A DNA stretch of 64,000 nucleotides from Porphyromonadaceae bacterium (GTDB lineage Bacteria > Bacteroidota > Bacteroidia > Bacteroidales > Dysgonomonadaceae). The stretch spans positions 62,001-126,000 of the forward strand of contig JAJFTO010000014.1 of assembly GCA_021372865.1 (NCBI GenBank), read 5' to 3'. The stretch's first letter is position 1; the number at the start of each line of letters is the position of its first letter. Below, piece after piece: positions 43,562-52,770 of this stretch. The position numbers and the translations under genes were made by a program. The notes below the pieces were generated by a model, which was not told where the DNA came from, made no database searches, and saw only the letters and a list, made by a program, of their open reading frames with translations.

Positions 43562-44597
43562 AATTACCGTAGGGGTTACCGGGCTGAACAATATCGACAG
43601 TCCCGGGCCAGGGATTCCTGTGATCCGGGCATTGAAGGAGAGCCAGGAATTTGATGTACGAATTATCGGACTTTCGTATGAAACGCTGGAGCCGGGTATC
43701 TATATGCAGGAGCTGGTGGACAAGGTGTACCAGCTGCCGCTGCCCTCGGCCGGTACCACGGTACTCAAAGAACGGCTACAATATGTTCATGGAGTAGAAA
43801 AGCCGGATGTAATCATTCCCAACTTCGATGCGGAACTGCACAACTTTATCAAAATAAGCCCATGGATGCAGGAAGAGCTCGGCATTGCCACTTTCCTTCC
43901 CTCACACGACGCGTTCGAGGAGCGCCAAAAATCGGAGTTGAACAAATTCGGTGAGAAATATGGAGTACAGGTACCGGCCAGCCATATGATCTCTCAGATT
44001 CAGGAGTTGAAAAAGCTGGAGGAGGAGATCGACTACCCGATGGTGATCAAGGGCCGTTACTATGATGCCTACATCGCTTCATCCTTTGAGCAGGCTTCTT
44101 CCTATTTTTACAAGATTGTCGCCAAATGGGGATATCCGGTCATTGTGCAGGAATTTGTCACTGGCACAGAGGTGAATGTCACCGCGCTGGGCGACGGAAA
44201 AGGCACCTGTATCGGGGCCGTGCCGATGAGGAAACTCTATATTACCGACAAGGGTAAAGCCTGGTCGGGGATCTCGCTGGAGGACGACAAGCTGATGGAG
44301 ATCTCCCGCAACATCGTGGAGAAAAGCCAATGGCGGGGTGGTTGCGAACTGGAGTTTATCAAGACACGAAAAGAGGAGTATTATCTCATTGAAATGAATC
44401 CCCGTTTTCCGGCATGGGTTTATCTGGCCAACGGCTGTGGGCAGAATCATGCCGAAGCACTGGTGAAGATGGCGCTGGGTGAAGAGGTAAAACCGTTCAC
44501 ACAGTACAAAAGCGGAAAAATGTTTATCCGTTACTCTTACGATATGATTGTAGACATCTCTGAATTCGAGAAAATATCTACAACTGGCGAAAAATAG
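43548..44597 (+). CDS. ATP-grasp enzyme, carbamoyl-phosphate-synthase-like
   Basis: A 349-residue protein: an N-terminal nucleotide-fold domain (KITVGVTGLNNIDSPGPGIP) and an ATP-grasp core with the lysine strand DYPMVIKGRYYDAY, the VIVQEFVTGTEVNV strand and the metal-ligand segment YYLIEMNPRFPAW. ATP-grasp enzymes join a carboxylate (via acyl phosphate) to an amine or thiol. The fold resembles the short CarB-like group and not the RimK or graspetide ligases. Its position between a PqqD-like protein and a PLP decarboxylase-like enzyme suggests a biosynthetic step; the substrate is unknown. Confidence 0.82.
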   Translation: MKKRKITVGVTGLNNIDSPGPGIPVIRALKESQEFDVRIIGLSYETLEPGIYMQELVDKVYQLPLPSAGTTVLKERLQYVHGVEKPDVIIPNFDAELHNFIKISPWMQEELGIATFLPSHDAFEERQKSELNKFGEKYGVQVPASHMISQIQELKKLEEEIDYPMVIKGRYYDAYIASSFEQASSYFYKIVAKWGYPVIVQEFVTGTEVNVTALGDGKGTCIGAVPMRKLYITDKGKAWSGISLEDDKLMEISRNIVEKSQWRGGCELEFIKTRKEEYYLIEMNPRFPAWVYLANGCGQNHAEALVKMALGEEVKPFTQYKSGKMFIRYSYDMIVDISEFEKISTTGEK

Positions 44598-44686
44598 CCG
44601 TCCGCAGCTCACTGGTAGTGAGATTCTTTATCGGCATACCGAGATAAAAAAAGACTAAACCTGTAAAAGGAATAAAAGAAATAAAG

Positions 44687-46042
44687 ATGAAACCTAACTA
44701 TGAACGGCCTGTGATCCAGAAGCTGAACGCGGGTTTACTGAATAAATTCGGCAGCAGGACAGAACAGAGACCGGTGAAACAGATCGAGGGTGTGGCGGTC
44801 AGTGACCTGATGCAACAATATGGCTCACCCCTGTTTGTCATCAATGAGAAAAAGATCCGTCAGACATACCGCCGGGCGTTGAAAGCCTTCACCATGCGTT
44901 ACCCCAAGGTACAGTTTGCCTGGAGTTACAAGACCAACTACCTCGATGCCGTCTGCAATGTCTTTCATCAGGAGGGGAGCTGGGCAGAGGTGGTTTCCGG
45001 TTTTGAATACCGGAAAGCCCTGAGAAACGGGGTACCGGGCAATCTGATCATCTTCAACGGACCCGATAAATCGGTAGAAGACTTAAGAATGGCAGTCGAC
45101 AACCGCTCACTGATTCATATCGATCATTTCGACGAGCTCTACACGCTGATAGAGCTCCTGGAAGGAACAGAAAAAAGAGCACGTGTGGCAATCCGCGTCA
45201 CGATGGATACGGGCGTTTATCCGCAATGGGATCGCTTTGGTTTTAATTACGAATCGGGTGAGGCCTGGAATGCCATCATGAAAATCGCTACCCAGGAGAA
45301 CCTCGACCTGGAAGGCCTTCATACCCATATCGGCACCTATATGCTTACACCCGGGGCTTATGCCGTTGCCACGCAGAAACTGTGCGAACTGACGCAGGCG
45401 ACGGCAAACAGAACCGGCATAAAGATGAAATACATCGATATGGGGGGTGGCTTCTGCTCCTCCAACACACTCAAGGGTTCTTATCTTCAGGGTGTGGACG
45501 TAATCCCCACCTTCGACGATTATGCAGAGGCCATCGTGAACACAATCATGCATTTCGGTTTCAGGCCCGATGAGCTGCCGTTGTTGATTCTCGAGACGGG
45601 ACGCGCACTGATCGACGAAGCCGGATATCTGCTGGGCACGGTAATGGCCGCCAAACGCCTCTCCAACGGACGGCGCGCCACCATACTCGATATCGGGGTC
45701 AACATCCTCTTTACCTCTTTCTGGTACAACCACCGCATCTCACCGGCACAGGAATTCACACAGCATGCCGAAGAGATGGCCCTCTACGGACCCCTCTGCA
45801 TGAATATCGACTGTATCCGCGAGAGTGTGAGCCTGCCGTTGCTGAAGAAAGGCGACAGGGTGGTGGTCCACGAGGTGGGTGCATACAATATGACGCAATG
45901 GATGCAGTTCATCACGCTGCGACCCAATGTGGTGATGATTGACACCAACGGGAAAGTACATCTGATCAGGAAAAACGAAACAATGGAGAGCATCGTGGAA
46001 CAAGAATGTCTGCCCGACCATCTGCAAGATTTTACACTTTAA
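44687..46042 (+). CDS. Fold-type III PLP decarboxylase-like enzyme with leader-like N-terminus
   Basis: A 451-residue protein of the diaminopimelate/ornithine decarboxylase group: PLP Lys82 in AWSYKTN, LHTHIGTYM, the phosphate-binding MGGGFC, ETGRALIDEAGYL and the GPLCMNID active-site segment; HEVGAYNM also fits. The first 22 residues (MKPNYERPVIQKLNAGLLNK and FG) are extra. They look like a RiPP leader, with Tyr5, Pro8, Ile10, Leu13 and Gly16. The 89-base gap upstream holds only imperfect hairpins. The substrate amino acid cannot be told; lysA function is possible but the context is not lysine synthesis. Confidence 0.82.
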   Translation: MKPNYERPVIQKLNAGLLNKFGSRTEQRPVKQIEGVAVSDLMQQYGSPLFVINEKKIRQTYRRALKAFTMRYPKVQFAWSYKTNYLDAVCNVFHQEGSWAEVVSGFEYRKALRNGVPGNLIIFNGPDKSVEDLRMAVDNRSLIHIDHFDELYTLIELLEGTEKRARVAIRVTMDTGVYPQWDRFGFNYESGEAWNAIMKIATQENLDLEGLHTHIGTYMLTPGAYAVATQKLCELTQATANRTGIKMKYIDMGGGFCSSNTLKGSYLQGVDVIPTFDDYAEAIVNTIMHFGFRPDELPLLILETGRALIDEAGYLLGTVMAAKRLSNGRRATILDIGVNILFTSFWYNHRISPAQEFTQHAEEMALYGPLCMNIDCIRESVSLPLLKKGDRVVVHEVGAYNMTQWMQFITLRPNVVMIDTNGKVHLIRKNETMESIVEQECLPDHLQDFTL

Positions 46043-46073
46043 AAAGGGAACTAAAAGCTGCAAAGATACTGAT

Positions 46074-48245
46074 ATGGGGTTGCAGATTCAATCCATCGGA
46101 AAATTACACCTGAACGGCATGATTCACAGTTATGCCCAGATCTTTTTTTCTCAGCACAAGGCATATGGTATTTTGCTGATGCTCCTGAGCATGCTCGATA
46201 TCCGGCTTGGAGCAGGAGGCCTTGTTGCGGTGGTGCAGACAAACCTGCTGGCTCATCTGCTTGGCTTCTCCAAAGCAAAAATTGATTCCGGACTGTATGG
46301 ATTCAATGCCGTCTTCATCGGTATCAGCATGGTGTATAAGTTTCATTTCAACCTCCCCTTCGGAGTCCTTTTCATTTTGGCAGTTGTCCTCGGTTTTATG
46401 CTGACCATCTGGTTTGAAACCCTGTTCGCGAAACACCAGATACCCATACTCACCCTTCCGTTTGTGTTCACGCTCGCCCTGGTTGATCTTTCATTCAACA
46501 CATTCACGCACATCATGCCCATTCTGCCGTTCGATCGGTTTACGGTGGTGCTGGCGAAACAGATGCAAATACCCTGGTACAATGCTGTACATATCCTCGA
46601 TCATCTGCAGTTGCCGCAAATGATCTACTTCTACCTGAAGACCATGGCATCCATCTTCTTTACAGACAGCATCCTCGTGGGAGCAATCCTGGTGATCGCA
46701 CTGCTTTTCCATTCGAGAATCAAGTCGACGGTCGCCTTCATGGGCTTCTTTTTTGCGTTTGTGACCAGTAAGCTGATGGGTGTGGATATCCGGGAGCTGA
46801 CGCAAGACCTGGCAGGGGTCAACTACATCTTCTGGGGAATGGCCATTGGCAGTTTTTTCATCATCCCCAACAGTCACAGTTATCTGCTCGTGATCGGGCT
46901 CACCCCTGTCCTCTTCCTATTCTACACGGGCATCGAGAGGCTGATAATGAACATCGGAGTCTCTTCCTACACGCTCTCCTTCAGCCTGCTGTCAATACTT
47001 GTACTCTACATTCTCAAACAACGAAGCAATAACCGTTTTTTTATCTTTCCCTTCATTCAGTATTACGATCCCGAAAAAACGGTGTATAAAAATGTCAATT
47101 ATATGCAGCGCTTCGGGCAGGGTATCCTCTTCAAATTCCAGCTTCCGTTTCTCGACAAGTGGACGGTGAGTCAGGGTTATGATGGGGGTATCACCCATCT
47201 GGGTGAATGGGGCAAGGCTCTCGATTTTGAGATTACCGACGAGGGAGGGAAGAACTGCTTCGGACAATGCACACAGAAAGAGGAGTTTTATTGCTATAAC
47301 AAGCCTGTACTCGCTCCTGCCGACGGCTATATTTACATGATCAGCAATATCACCGACGACAACGCCATATACAGCATCAACACTGAGAAAAACTGGGGAA
47401 ACAGCATTGTCATCAACCATCTGAATGGTCTCTATACACAGATGAGCCATCTGAAGAAAGACAGCTTCAAAGTGCGCATCGGCGACTATGTGAAAAAGGG
47501 GACAGTCGTGGCAGCCTGTGGTAACTCGGGGCGTTCCCCCGTGCCGCATCTTCATTTCCAGGTACAGCTGACACCGGAAATAGGTGCGATGACCCACCCC
47601 TACCCCTTCGGCTATTTTTTCGAAGAACGCGACAATAAACCGTTTTTGCGTGTCGGGGAAACGCCCAAAGAGGGCAGCATCGTCTATAATGTTTCTCTTT
47701 CATCACTGGCCAGTGAAGCCCTGCAGGCAAAACCGGGCAGACTGCTCCGCGTGAAACAGGGGAATGAAACCTGGATATGGACCATTGCGACAGATGCCTA
47801 TAACAAAACCTACATTCACTGCGATAAAACAGGGTCGACAGCCTACTTCGAGCATGATGGCACCCTTTTCTATTTCACTGATTTCGAAGGCAAGAAATCG
47901 TCTCCTCTCTACCTTTTTTACCGAAGCTGTTTCAAACTGTTGCTTTCCAATGAAAAAGGAATTACGATAAAAGACTGGGTACCGCTGACGAAAGAACATC
48001 TTGTCGGAACGAAATGGATCCAGGATTTCCTCGCTCCCTTTATCCTGTTCACCCGCATACGCTACGCGTCGGTGCTCTCTGAAGCAGACAATTTTCATTA
48101 TCCCGAAAAAATCGGATATCACATTGCGACAGAAACATCGTTACTCCACTTCATATATCAAAGAAAAGAGGCGTCGGTGACCATCACGAGAAAAAAAATA
48201 GAGATCAACACACAAAAACGGACATTATGTATCGACTGGGAATAA
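46074..48245 (+). CDS. Urea-transporter-like membrane protein fused to M23 peptidase domain
   Basis: A 723-residue protein. Residues about 20-320 form a urea-transporter (UT) family domain with eight to ten hydrophobic segments (LLMLLSMLDIRLGAGGLVAV, LLGFSKAKIDSGLYGFNAVF). Residues about 350-520 form an M23/LytM-like domain with MSHLKKDSF and PHLHFQV supplying two His sites and ALDFEI the Asp. At the usual HxGxD position it reads GKALD, so the first zinc His is displaced or lost. The last 200 residues are beta-rich. A channel tied to a periplasmic cell-wall-binding domain is inferred. Confidence 0.83.
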   Translation: MGLQIQSIGKLHLNGMIHSYAQIFFSQHKAYGILLMLLSMLDIRLGAGGLVAVVQTNLLAHLLGFSKAKIDSGLYGFNAVFIGISMVYKFHFNLPFGVLFILAVVLGFMLTIWFETLFAKHQIPILTLPFVFTLALVDLSFNTFTHIMPILPFDRFTVVLAKQMQIPWYNAVHILDHLQLPQMIYFYLKTMASIFFTDSILVGAILVIALLFHSRIKSTVAFMGFFFAFVTSKLMGVDIRELTQDLAGVNYIFWGMAIGSFFIIPNSHSYLLVIGLTPVLFLFYTGIERLIMNIGVSSYTLSFSLLSILVLYILKQRSNNRFFIFPFIQYYDPEKTVYKNVNYMQRFGQGILFKFQLPFLDKWTVSQGYDGGITHLGEWGKALDFEITDEGGKNCFGQCTQKEEFYCYNKPVLAPADGYIYMISNITDDNAIYSINTEKNWGNSIVINHLNGLYTQMSHLKKDSFKVRIGDYVKKGTVVAACGNSGRSPVPHLHFQVQLTPEIGAMTHPYPFGYFFEERDNKPFLRVGETPKEGSIVYNVSLSSLASEALQAKPGRLLRVKQGNETWIWTIATDAYNKTYIHCDKTGSTAYFEHDGTLFYFTDFEGKKSSPLYLFYRSCFKLLLSNEKGITIKDWVPLTKEHLVGTKWIQDFLAPFILFTRIRYASVLSEADNFHYPEKIGYHIATETSLLHFIYQRKEASVTITRKKIEINTQKRTLCIDWE

Positions 48246-49507
48246 CTCTTCTTTTTATTATCCTGACGCTCTCTTCCCTGCGTGCTCAGGACAGCCTGCA
48301 CCCTGAGCAGATGGATAGTCTGACCAGGGTTAATAATCTGCGTATGATGCAGACCGACAGTCTCACCTACCGTCAGTACTTGGACGGAGATTTCCGGAAC
48401 TTGATCGAAACAAGCCGCAAAGTCCGTCAGGAGGGTATCAACTTCTACTACCTCAACTACCGTACAGCCATCGCCTACTATGCACTGAAGAACTATGCGA
48501 AAGCAGCGGACTTTTACAAAAAGACGCTTTCAGAAACGCCGGACGATCCCACCCTGAAAAAGAGTCTCTACTACGCCTACTTGCTGAGCGGACAGAAAGA
48601 GAATGCCGCTATCCTAGCCCGGACCATGGCTCCTCATACACAAGCCATCGTGGAGTATTCCCCTTCCGTGATGGATCATATTTCACTCTCCGGAGGTTAT
48701 ATGACCAATGACAATAGGCCAGGCACGCATACTATCACAGGGTTTGACTCGCTCAACCAATACCAGGATATGATTTTCTCCGCGCTTGACATAGGGTTTA
48801 AACTGTCTGAGCGGGCAAAACTGAAACTGGGATATCAGCTCTATAGCACCCGCTTTCAGGGCACTGCAGGTACACTTTTTTCCAGGGAAAAACAACTTGT
48901 ACAACACCAGTTGGTGGCAGCCCTTGAGTTCTTCACTCCGGGTAATGTCACCTGGGGCTTCGCCGGAGGTTATTATAACATTGAAAGAAACGATGCAGGA
49001 AAAAGCAATAACTACTCACTGACCGCTTTTCTCAACAAAAGGTTTACCTATACCGTTCCTGAGATCGCTGTATCCTATTCGAACTTTGGAGGGATCGACC
49101 AATACCAGGCCAAAGGCTCGCTGACCTATTACCCGCTTGGGAACCTCAACTTCTACGGGATCACTTCCGCAGCTGTTATTTACAATCCTGACAGCTGGAC
49201 AACTGAACAGTATATTTTCTCCCAGCATTTCGGCATGAAACTATCCGGTCCCCTGTGGCTCGACGCAAATGGCAGCTTGGGAAACCATCTGAATTATATC
49301 TCGGAACGATCCTTTCTGGTGTTTGACACCTACGATCCCATCAAGGCACTTGCTGGCCTCTCCCTCTCCCTGTATCTGAAGAAAATGACTTTGAGTGCAG
49401 GGTACCAGTGGCAGCAAAAAGAGGGATATGCCTTTTCTGCGACCAATTATACCCCATACAAATACAACAACCACCTTTTAAACATTGCATTGTCATGGAA
49501 TTTTTAA
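48227..49507 (+). CDS. Outer-membrane protein with TPR segment and beta-barrel
   Basis: A 426-residue protein with signal peptide (GITLLFIILTLSSLRA). Residues 60-130 contain TPR helices (YLNYRTAIAYYALKNYAKAA), and from about residue 150 alternating strands form a barrel (SGGYMTNDNRPG to the C-terminal LLNIALSWNF), ending in Phe as outer-membrane barrels do. It resembles the YaiO-like group. It overlaps the stop of the UT-M23 gene by 19 bases. A role as outer-membrane partner of the inner-membrane channel is inference. Confidence 0.78.
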   Translation: MYRLGITLLFIILTLSSLRAQDSLHPEQMDSLTRVNNLRMMQTDSLTYRQYLDGDFRNLIETSRKVRQEGINFYYLNYRTAIAYYALKNYAKAADFYKKTLSETPDDPTLKKSLYYAYLLSGQKENAAILARTMAPHTQAIVEYSPSVMDHISLSGGYMTNDNRPGTHTITGFDSLNQYQDMIFSALDIGFKLSERAKLKLGYQLYSTRFQGTAGTLFSREKQLVQHQLVAALEFFTPGNVTWGFAGGYYNIERNDAGKSNNYSLTAFLNKRFTYTVPEIAVSYSNFGGIDQYQAKGSLTYYPLGNLNFYGITSAAVIYNPDSWTTEQYIFSQHFGMKLSGPLWLDANGSLGNHLNYISERSFLVFDTYDPIKALAGLSLSLYLKKMTLSAGYQWQQKEGYAFSATNYTPYKYNNHLLNIALSWNF

Positions 49508-50109
49508 ATAAAAAAATAGAAATTATCGCCTTTCTGCTGCTTTTTACCGTAAATATCTCTGCCCAGGTAGATAATTCACAAATCTTTGCCAGTAGCTACC
49601 GGTATGAATCGTCCGGTGATTATGAAAAAGCAATCAACGAACTGAATAAGGTGAACGGATACGATTACTATAAGTCGCTGCGCCTGGGGTGGCTCTACTA
49701 TCTCTCCAAAGACTACGAAACGAGCAAGAAGCATTACCTACAGGCGGTAAAACTGGAGCCACAGGCTGTGGAAGCATTGCTGGGTCTCTGTTATCCCCTT
49801 GAAGCACAGAAAAACAGCGACGAACTGGAAATGGTCTACAAGCAAATCCTAACCCTCGACAAGATGAATTCAAAAGTGAATTATGCGCTGGGAAACATCT
49901 ACTATTACAGAAAAGATTTCCACCAGGCGGAACTCTACTTCGACAAAGTGCAGCACATGTATCCTTTCGATTACTATTCCACACTCATGAGTGGATGGAC
50001 CAAATATTTCCTCGGCAAGAAGAATGAAGCAAAACGGCTTTTCAGTAACGTACTGATCATCTCCCCGGCTGATCAGTCGGCGAAAGATGGATTGAATCTG
50101 TTGAAATGA
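49495..50109 (+). CDS. Exported tetratricopeptide-repeat protein
   Basis: A 204-residue protein with signal peptide (IIAFLLLFTVNISAQ) and about four TPR units (YESSGDYEKAINELNKV, LYYLSKDYETSKKHYLQAVK, LGNIYYYRKDFHQAELYF, KYFLGKKNEAKRLFSNVL). It is periplasmic or outer-membrane associated and probably a scaffold. The ATG overlaps the end of the barrel gene by 13 bases, so it is the last member of the PqqD-led operon. A longer open frame upstream is ignored because it lies inside the barrel gene. Confidence 0.78.
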   Translation: MEFLNKKIEIIAFLLLFTVNISAQVDNSQIFASSYRYESSGDYEKAINELNKVNGYDYYKSLRLGWLYYLSKDYETSKKHYLQAVKLEPQAVEALLGLCYPLEAQKNSDELEMVYKQILTLDKMNSKVNYALGNIYYYRKDFHQAELYFDKVQHMYPFDYYSTLMSGWTKYFLGKKNEAKRLFSNVLIISPADQSAKDGLNLLK

Positions 50110-50148
50110 AATAGACGGGAAAACTTTTTTGATATAATCGGGGTTCTC

Positions 50149-50179
50149 TTGGTATTACTCTAAAATAAATCTATATTTG
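50149..50179 (+). promoter_or_regulatory. Promoter of the amino-sugar operon
   Basis: TTG (50149-50151) and TATATTTG (50172-50179) are separated by 20 bases, agreeing with the -33/-7 consensus. The -7 box lies 39 bases before the transporter start. Confidence 0.55.
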
Positions 50180-50218
50180 GGGTTTCATTGCGTTTTTTTA
50201 AATTAAAACACAATACCC

Positions 50219-51577
50219 ATGAGCACTACCGCCCCGATTCACGTGCAGGACAAGCGCACTACCGTTCAATCCATGATTATCCTGGCCTGTCTGTTTTTTA
50301 TTTTCGGACTGGTATCCTGGGTCAATACCATATTAATACCTTACTTCCAGCTGACACTGCAACTTTCCAGTTTTCAGTCCTATCTGGTCACCTTCGCGTT
50401 CTATATTGCCTATCTGATCATGGCGATACCCTCTTCATTTCTGCTGAATAAGGCAGGTTATAAAAAAGGGATGATGCTCGGATTATGGTGTATGGCCCTG
50501 GGTGCGTTTCTTTTTGTGCCTGCCGCCTACTGGCGGATCTATCAGATATTTCTATTTGGACTGTTTTTGCTGGGTGTGGGCCTGGCCATATTGCAGTCGG
50601 CTGCCAATCCCTATGTGACCATCGTGGGTCCCATTGAGAGTGCAGCCAAGCGAATGAGCATCGTGGGTACGGGCAATAAACTGGCCGGAGTAATCGCCAA
50701 CCTTGTTTTTGCGGCCGTGGTCATCCGGGAATCGGACAGGGTACTGATGCGTGAGATTGAAGCCGGAAACTACACCGGAGCGACCCTGGAAAAAGCTTTG
50801 GACACGCTGATCAAGGGGGTCATGACACCCTACCTGATCTTGGCCATCGCATTGTTCCTGTTCGGTATCATTATCCGTTATTCGGTGTTGCCTGAGCTTG
50901 ATCCTTCGGTTATCAACAAGAATCGTGACGGGGACGGCAACGACCGTAATTCCATCTTTCAATATCCGGCACTCATACTTGGGGTCATCGCCATGTTCTT
51001 TCATATCGGCACACAAATGATTGCGCTGGGGACCAGTATTCAATATGCAGGGACCATGGGTGAAAGTCTTGCCGGCCCGGCTAAGAACATCCCTTCCTAC
51101 ACCATGTTTCTCACATTCATAGGATATTTCCTGGGTATTGCGCTTATTCCCAAATATCTGAATCAACGTCATGCCCTGGTGATCTGTGCTTCCATCAATC
51201 TGATACTCTCCACTCTGATACTTACCACTTCCGGTCCGGTGAACTTCCTTGGGATGACCACCGACATTTCATTGTGGTATCTGGTCATGATGGGACTACC
51301 CAACGCGTTGTTGTATGCCGGCATATGGCCCTTGGCAATTAACGGATTGGGAAAATACACCAATCTCGGATCAGCCTTTCTGGTCATGGCACTGTGCGGT
51401 AGTGCGATCATGCCAATCGTTTACAATGCTTTCGTTGGGTTGAACGCAACCCTGTCGCTCATCGATGCCATGAAGAAAGCATACTGGATACTGATTCCAT
51501 GCTTTGCCTATATTGTATGGTACGGAGCGCAGGGATACAAAATCAATTCATGGAAGAAAGAAATAAGCCCAATCTGA
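50219..51577 (+). CDS. Sugar MFS transporter of the FucP/NagP type
   Basis: A 452-residue inner-membrane protein with about 12 transmembrane helices. FucP-type features are FGLVSWVNTILIPYFQ in helix 1, YFIAYLIMAIPSS-like IAYLIMAIPSSFLL, and GVGLAILQSAANPYVTIVG. This group symports L-fucose, glucose/galactose or GlcNAc with protons. The adjacent nagA and nagB make GlcNAc or glucosamine the best guess, as in NagP. Its 3' end nearly touches nagA. Confidence 0.87.
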   Translation: MSTTAPIHVQDKRTTVQSMIILACLFFIFGLVSWVNTILIPYFQLTLQLSSFQSYLVTFAFYIAYLIMAIPSSFLLNKAGYKKGMMLGLWCMALGAFLFVPAAYWRIYQIFLFGLFLLGVGLAILQSAANPYVTIVGPIESAAKRMSIVGTGNKLAGVIANLVFAAVVIRESDRVLMREIEAGNYTGATLEKALDTLIKGVMTPYLILAIALFLFGIIIRYSVLPELDPSVINKNRDGDGNDRNSIFQYPALILGVIAMFFHIGTQMIALGTSIQYAGTMGESLAGPAKNIPSYTMFLTFIGYFLGIALIPKYLNQRHALVICASINLILSTLILTTSGPVNFLGMTTDISLWYLVMMGLPNALLYAGIWPLAINGLGKYTNLGSAFLVMALCGSAIMPIVYNAFVGLNATLSLIDAMKKAYWILIPCFAYIVWYGAQGYKINSWKKEISPI

Positions 51578-51582
51578 AAGTT

Positions 51583-52770
51583 ATGCCCAATCGAATCATC
51601 ATAAAAAACGGAAAAATCATTTTTCCCGATGCAATTAAAGATAAGCTGACCCTTGTCTGCGAGAACGGAAAAATTATCCGGTTAAGCATCTCGGATGTGA
51701 TACCTGAAACGGGAGACAGGGTTATCGATGCACAAGACAAGTACGTGTCACCCGGCTTCATTGATATCCACACGCATGGCGGTGGCGGGCACGATTTCAT
51801 GGATGGTACCGTGGATGCCTATCTGGGTGCTGCAGAAATGCATGCCAGACATGGGACCACCACCCTGTTGCCCACAACACTCGCCAGTACCTTCGAGGAG
51901 TTGATGACAACTTTTTCGATTTACCAGGAAGCGGTCCGGAGAAACAGGAAAGGGGCAAAATTTCTCGGCCTTCATCTCGAGGGGCCCTATTTCGCATATA
52001 ATCAACGTGGAGCCCAGGATCCCAAATATCTTCGCAATCCTGAACCGGAAGAGTACCACAAGATATTGGCTGCATCCAAAGACATTGTACGGTGGAGCCT
52101 GGCACCGGAGCTACCCGGAGCTTTTGAATTCGGGAAAGTGCTGACATCAAAAAACATTCTCACCTCCATTGCCCACAGCGATGCCATCTATGAAGAAGTG
52201 CTTGAGGCTTTTCACGCTGGCTTTGCACATGTGACCCATCTCTATTCAGGCATGTCGACTGTCACCCGCAGGAATGCGTTCCGTTATGCCGGTGTGCTGG
52301 AAGCGGCTTATCTGATCGATGACATGACAGTGGAAATTATTGCCGACGGGGTGCATCTGCCAAAACCACTGCTTCAGTTTGTCTATAAATTCAAGGGACC
52401 TGACAAGACAGCGCTTTGTACCGACTCGATGCGGGGTGCCGGTATGCCCGATGGTGAATCTATCCTGGGTAGCCTCGACAAAGGCCAGAAAGTAATCATC
52501 GAAGATGGCGTGGCCAAATTACCCGATCGTACGGCTTTTGCCGGAAGTGTCGCTACAACCGACCGACTGGTTCGCACCATGGTCGAGGTGGCCGAAGTAC
52601 CCCTTGTGGAAGCCGTCAGAATGATGACGCTCACCCCGGCACGCATCTTGAAAATAGATCAGCACAAAGGATCTATCCGGGAAGGTAAGGACGCAGATTT
52701 TGTAATTTTTGACAATCATATAAATGTTTCACACACAATCTTGGAAGGAAATGTCATATATGGAAACTGA
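51583..52770 (+). CDS. nagA: N-acetylglucosamine-6-phosphate deacetylase
   Basis: A 395-residue metal-dependent amidohydrolase that removes acetate from GlcNAc-6-phosphate. Motifs are PGFIDIHTHGGGGHDFMDG, GLHLEGPYFAYNQRGAQD, the metal His in IAHSDA and THLYSGM, and TDSMRGAGMPDG with the catalytic Asp. I start at MPNRIIIKNGK, 5 bases after the transporter stop; an ATG at 51550 would overlap it. It acts before NagB in one pathway and probably in one transcript. Confidence 0.93.
   Translation: MPNRIIIKNGKIIFPDAIKDKLTLVCENGKIIRLSISDVIPETGDRVIDAQDKYVSPGFIDIHTHGGGGHDFMDGTVDAYLGAAEMHARHGTTTLLPTTLASTFEELMTTFSIYQEAVRRNRKGAKFLGLHLEGPYFAYNQRGAQDPKYLRNPEPEEYHKILAASKDIVRWSLAPELPGAFEFGKVLTSKNILTSIAHSDAIYEEVLEAFHAGFAHVTHLYSGMSTVTRRNAFRYAGVLEAAYLIDDMTVEIIADGVHLPKPLLQFVYKFKGPDKTALCTDSMRGAGMPDGESILGSLDKGQKVIIEDGVAKLPDRTAFAGSVATTDRLVRTMVEVAEVPLVEAVRMMTLTPARILKIDQHKGSIREGKDADFVIFDNHINVSHTILEGNVIYGN

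Noticed and set aside
43310..46042. A PQQ or classical graspetide/lasso biosynthesis cluster
   Set aside because: No PqqA-like or other short precursor gene, radical SAM PqqE, RimK-type ligase, lasso cyclase or peptidase is visible.
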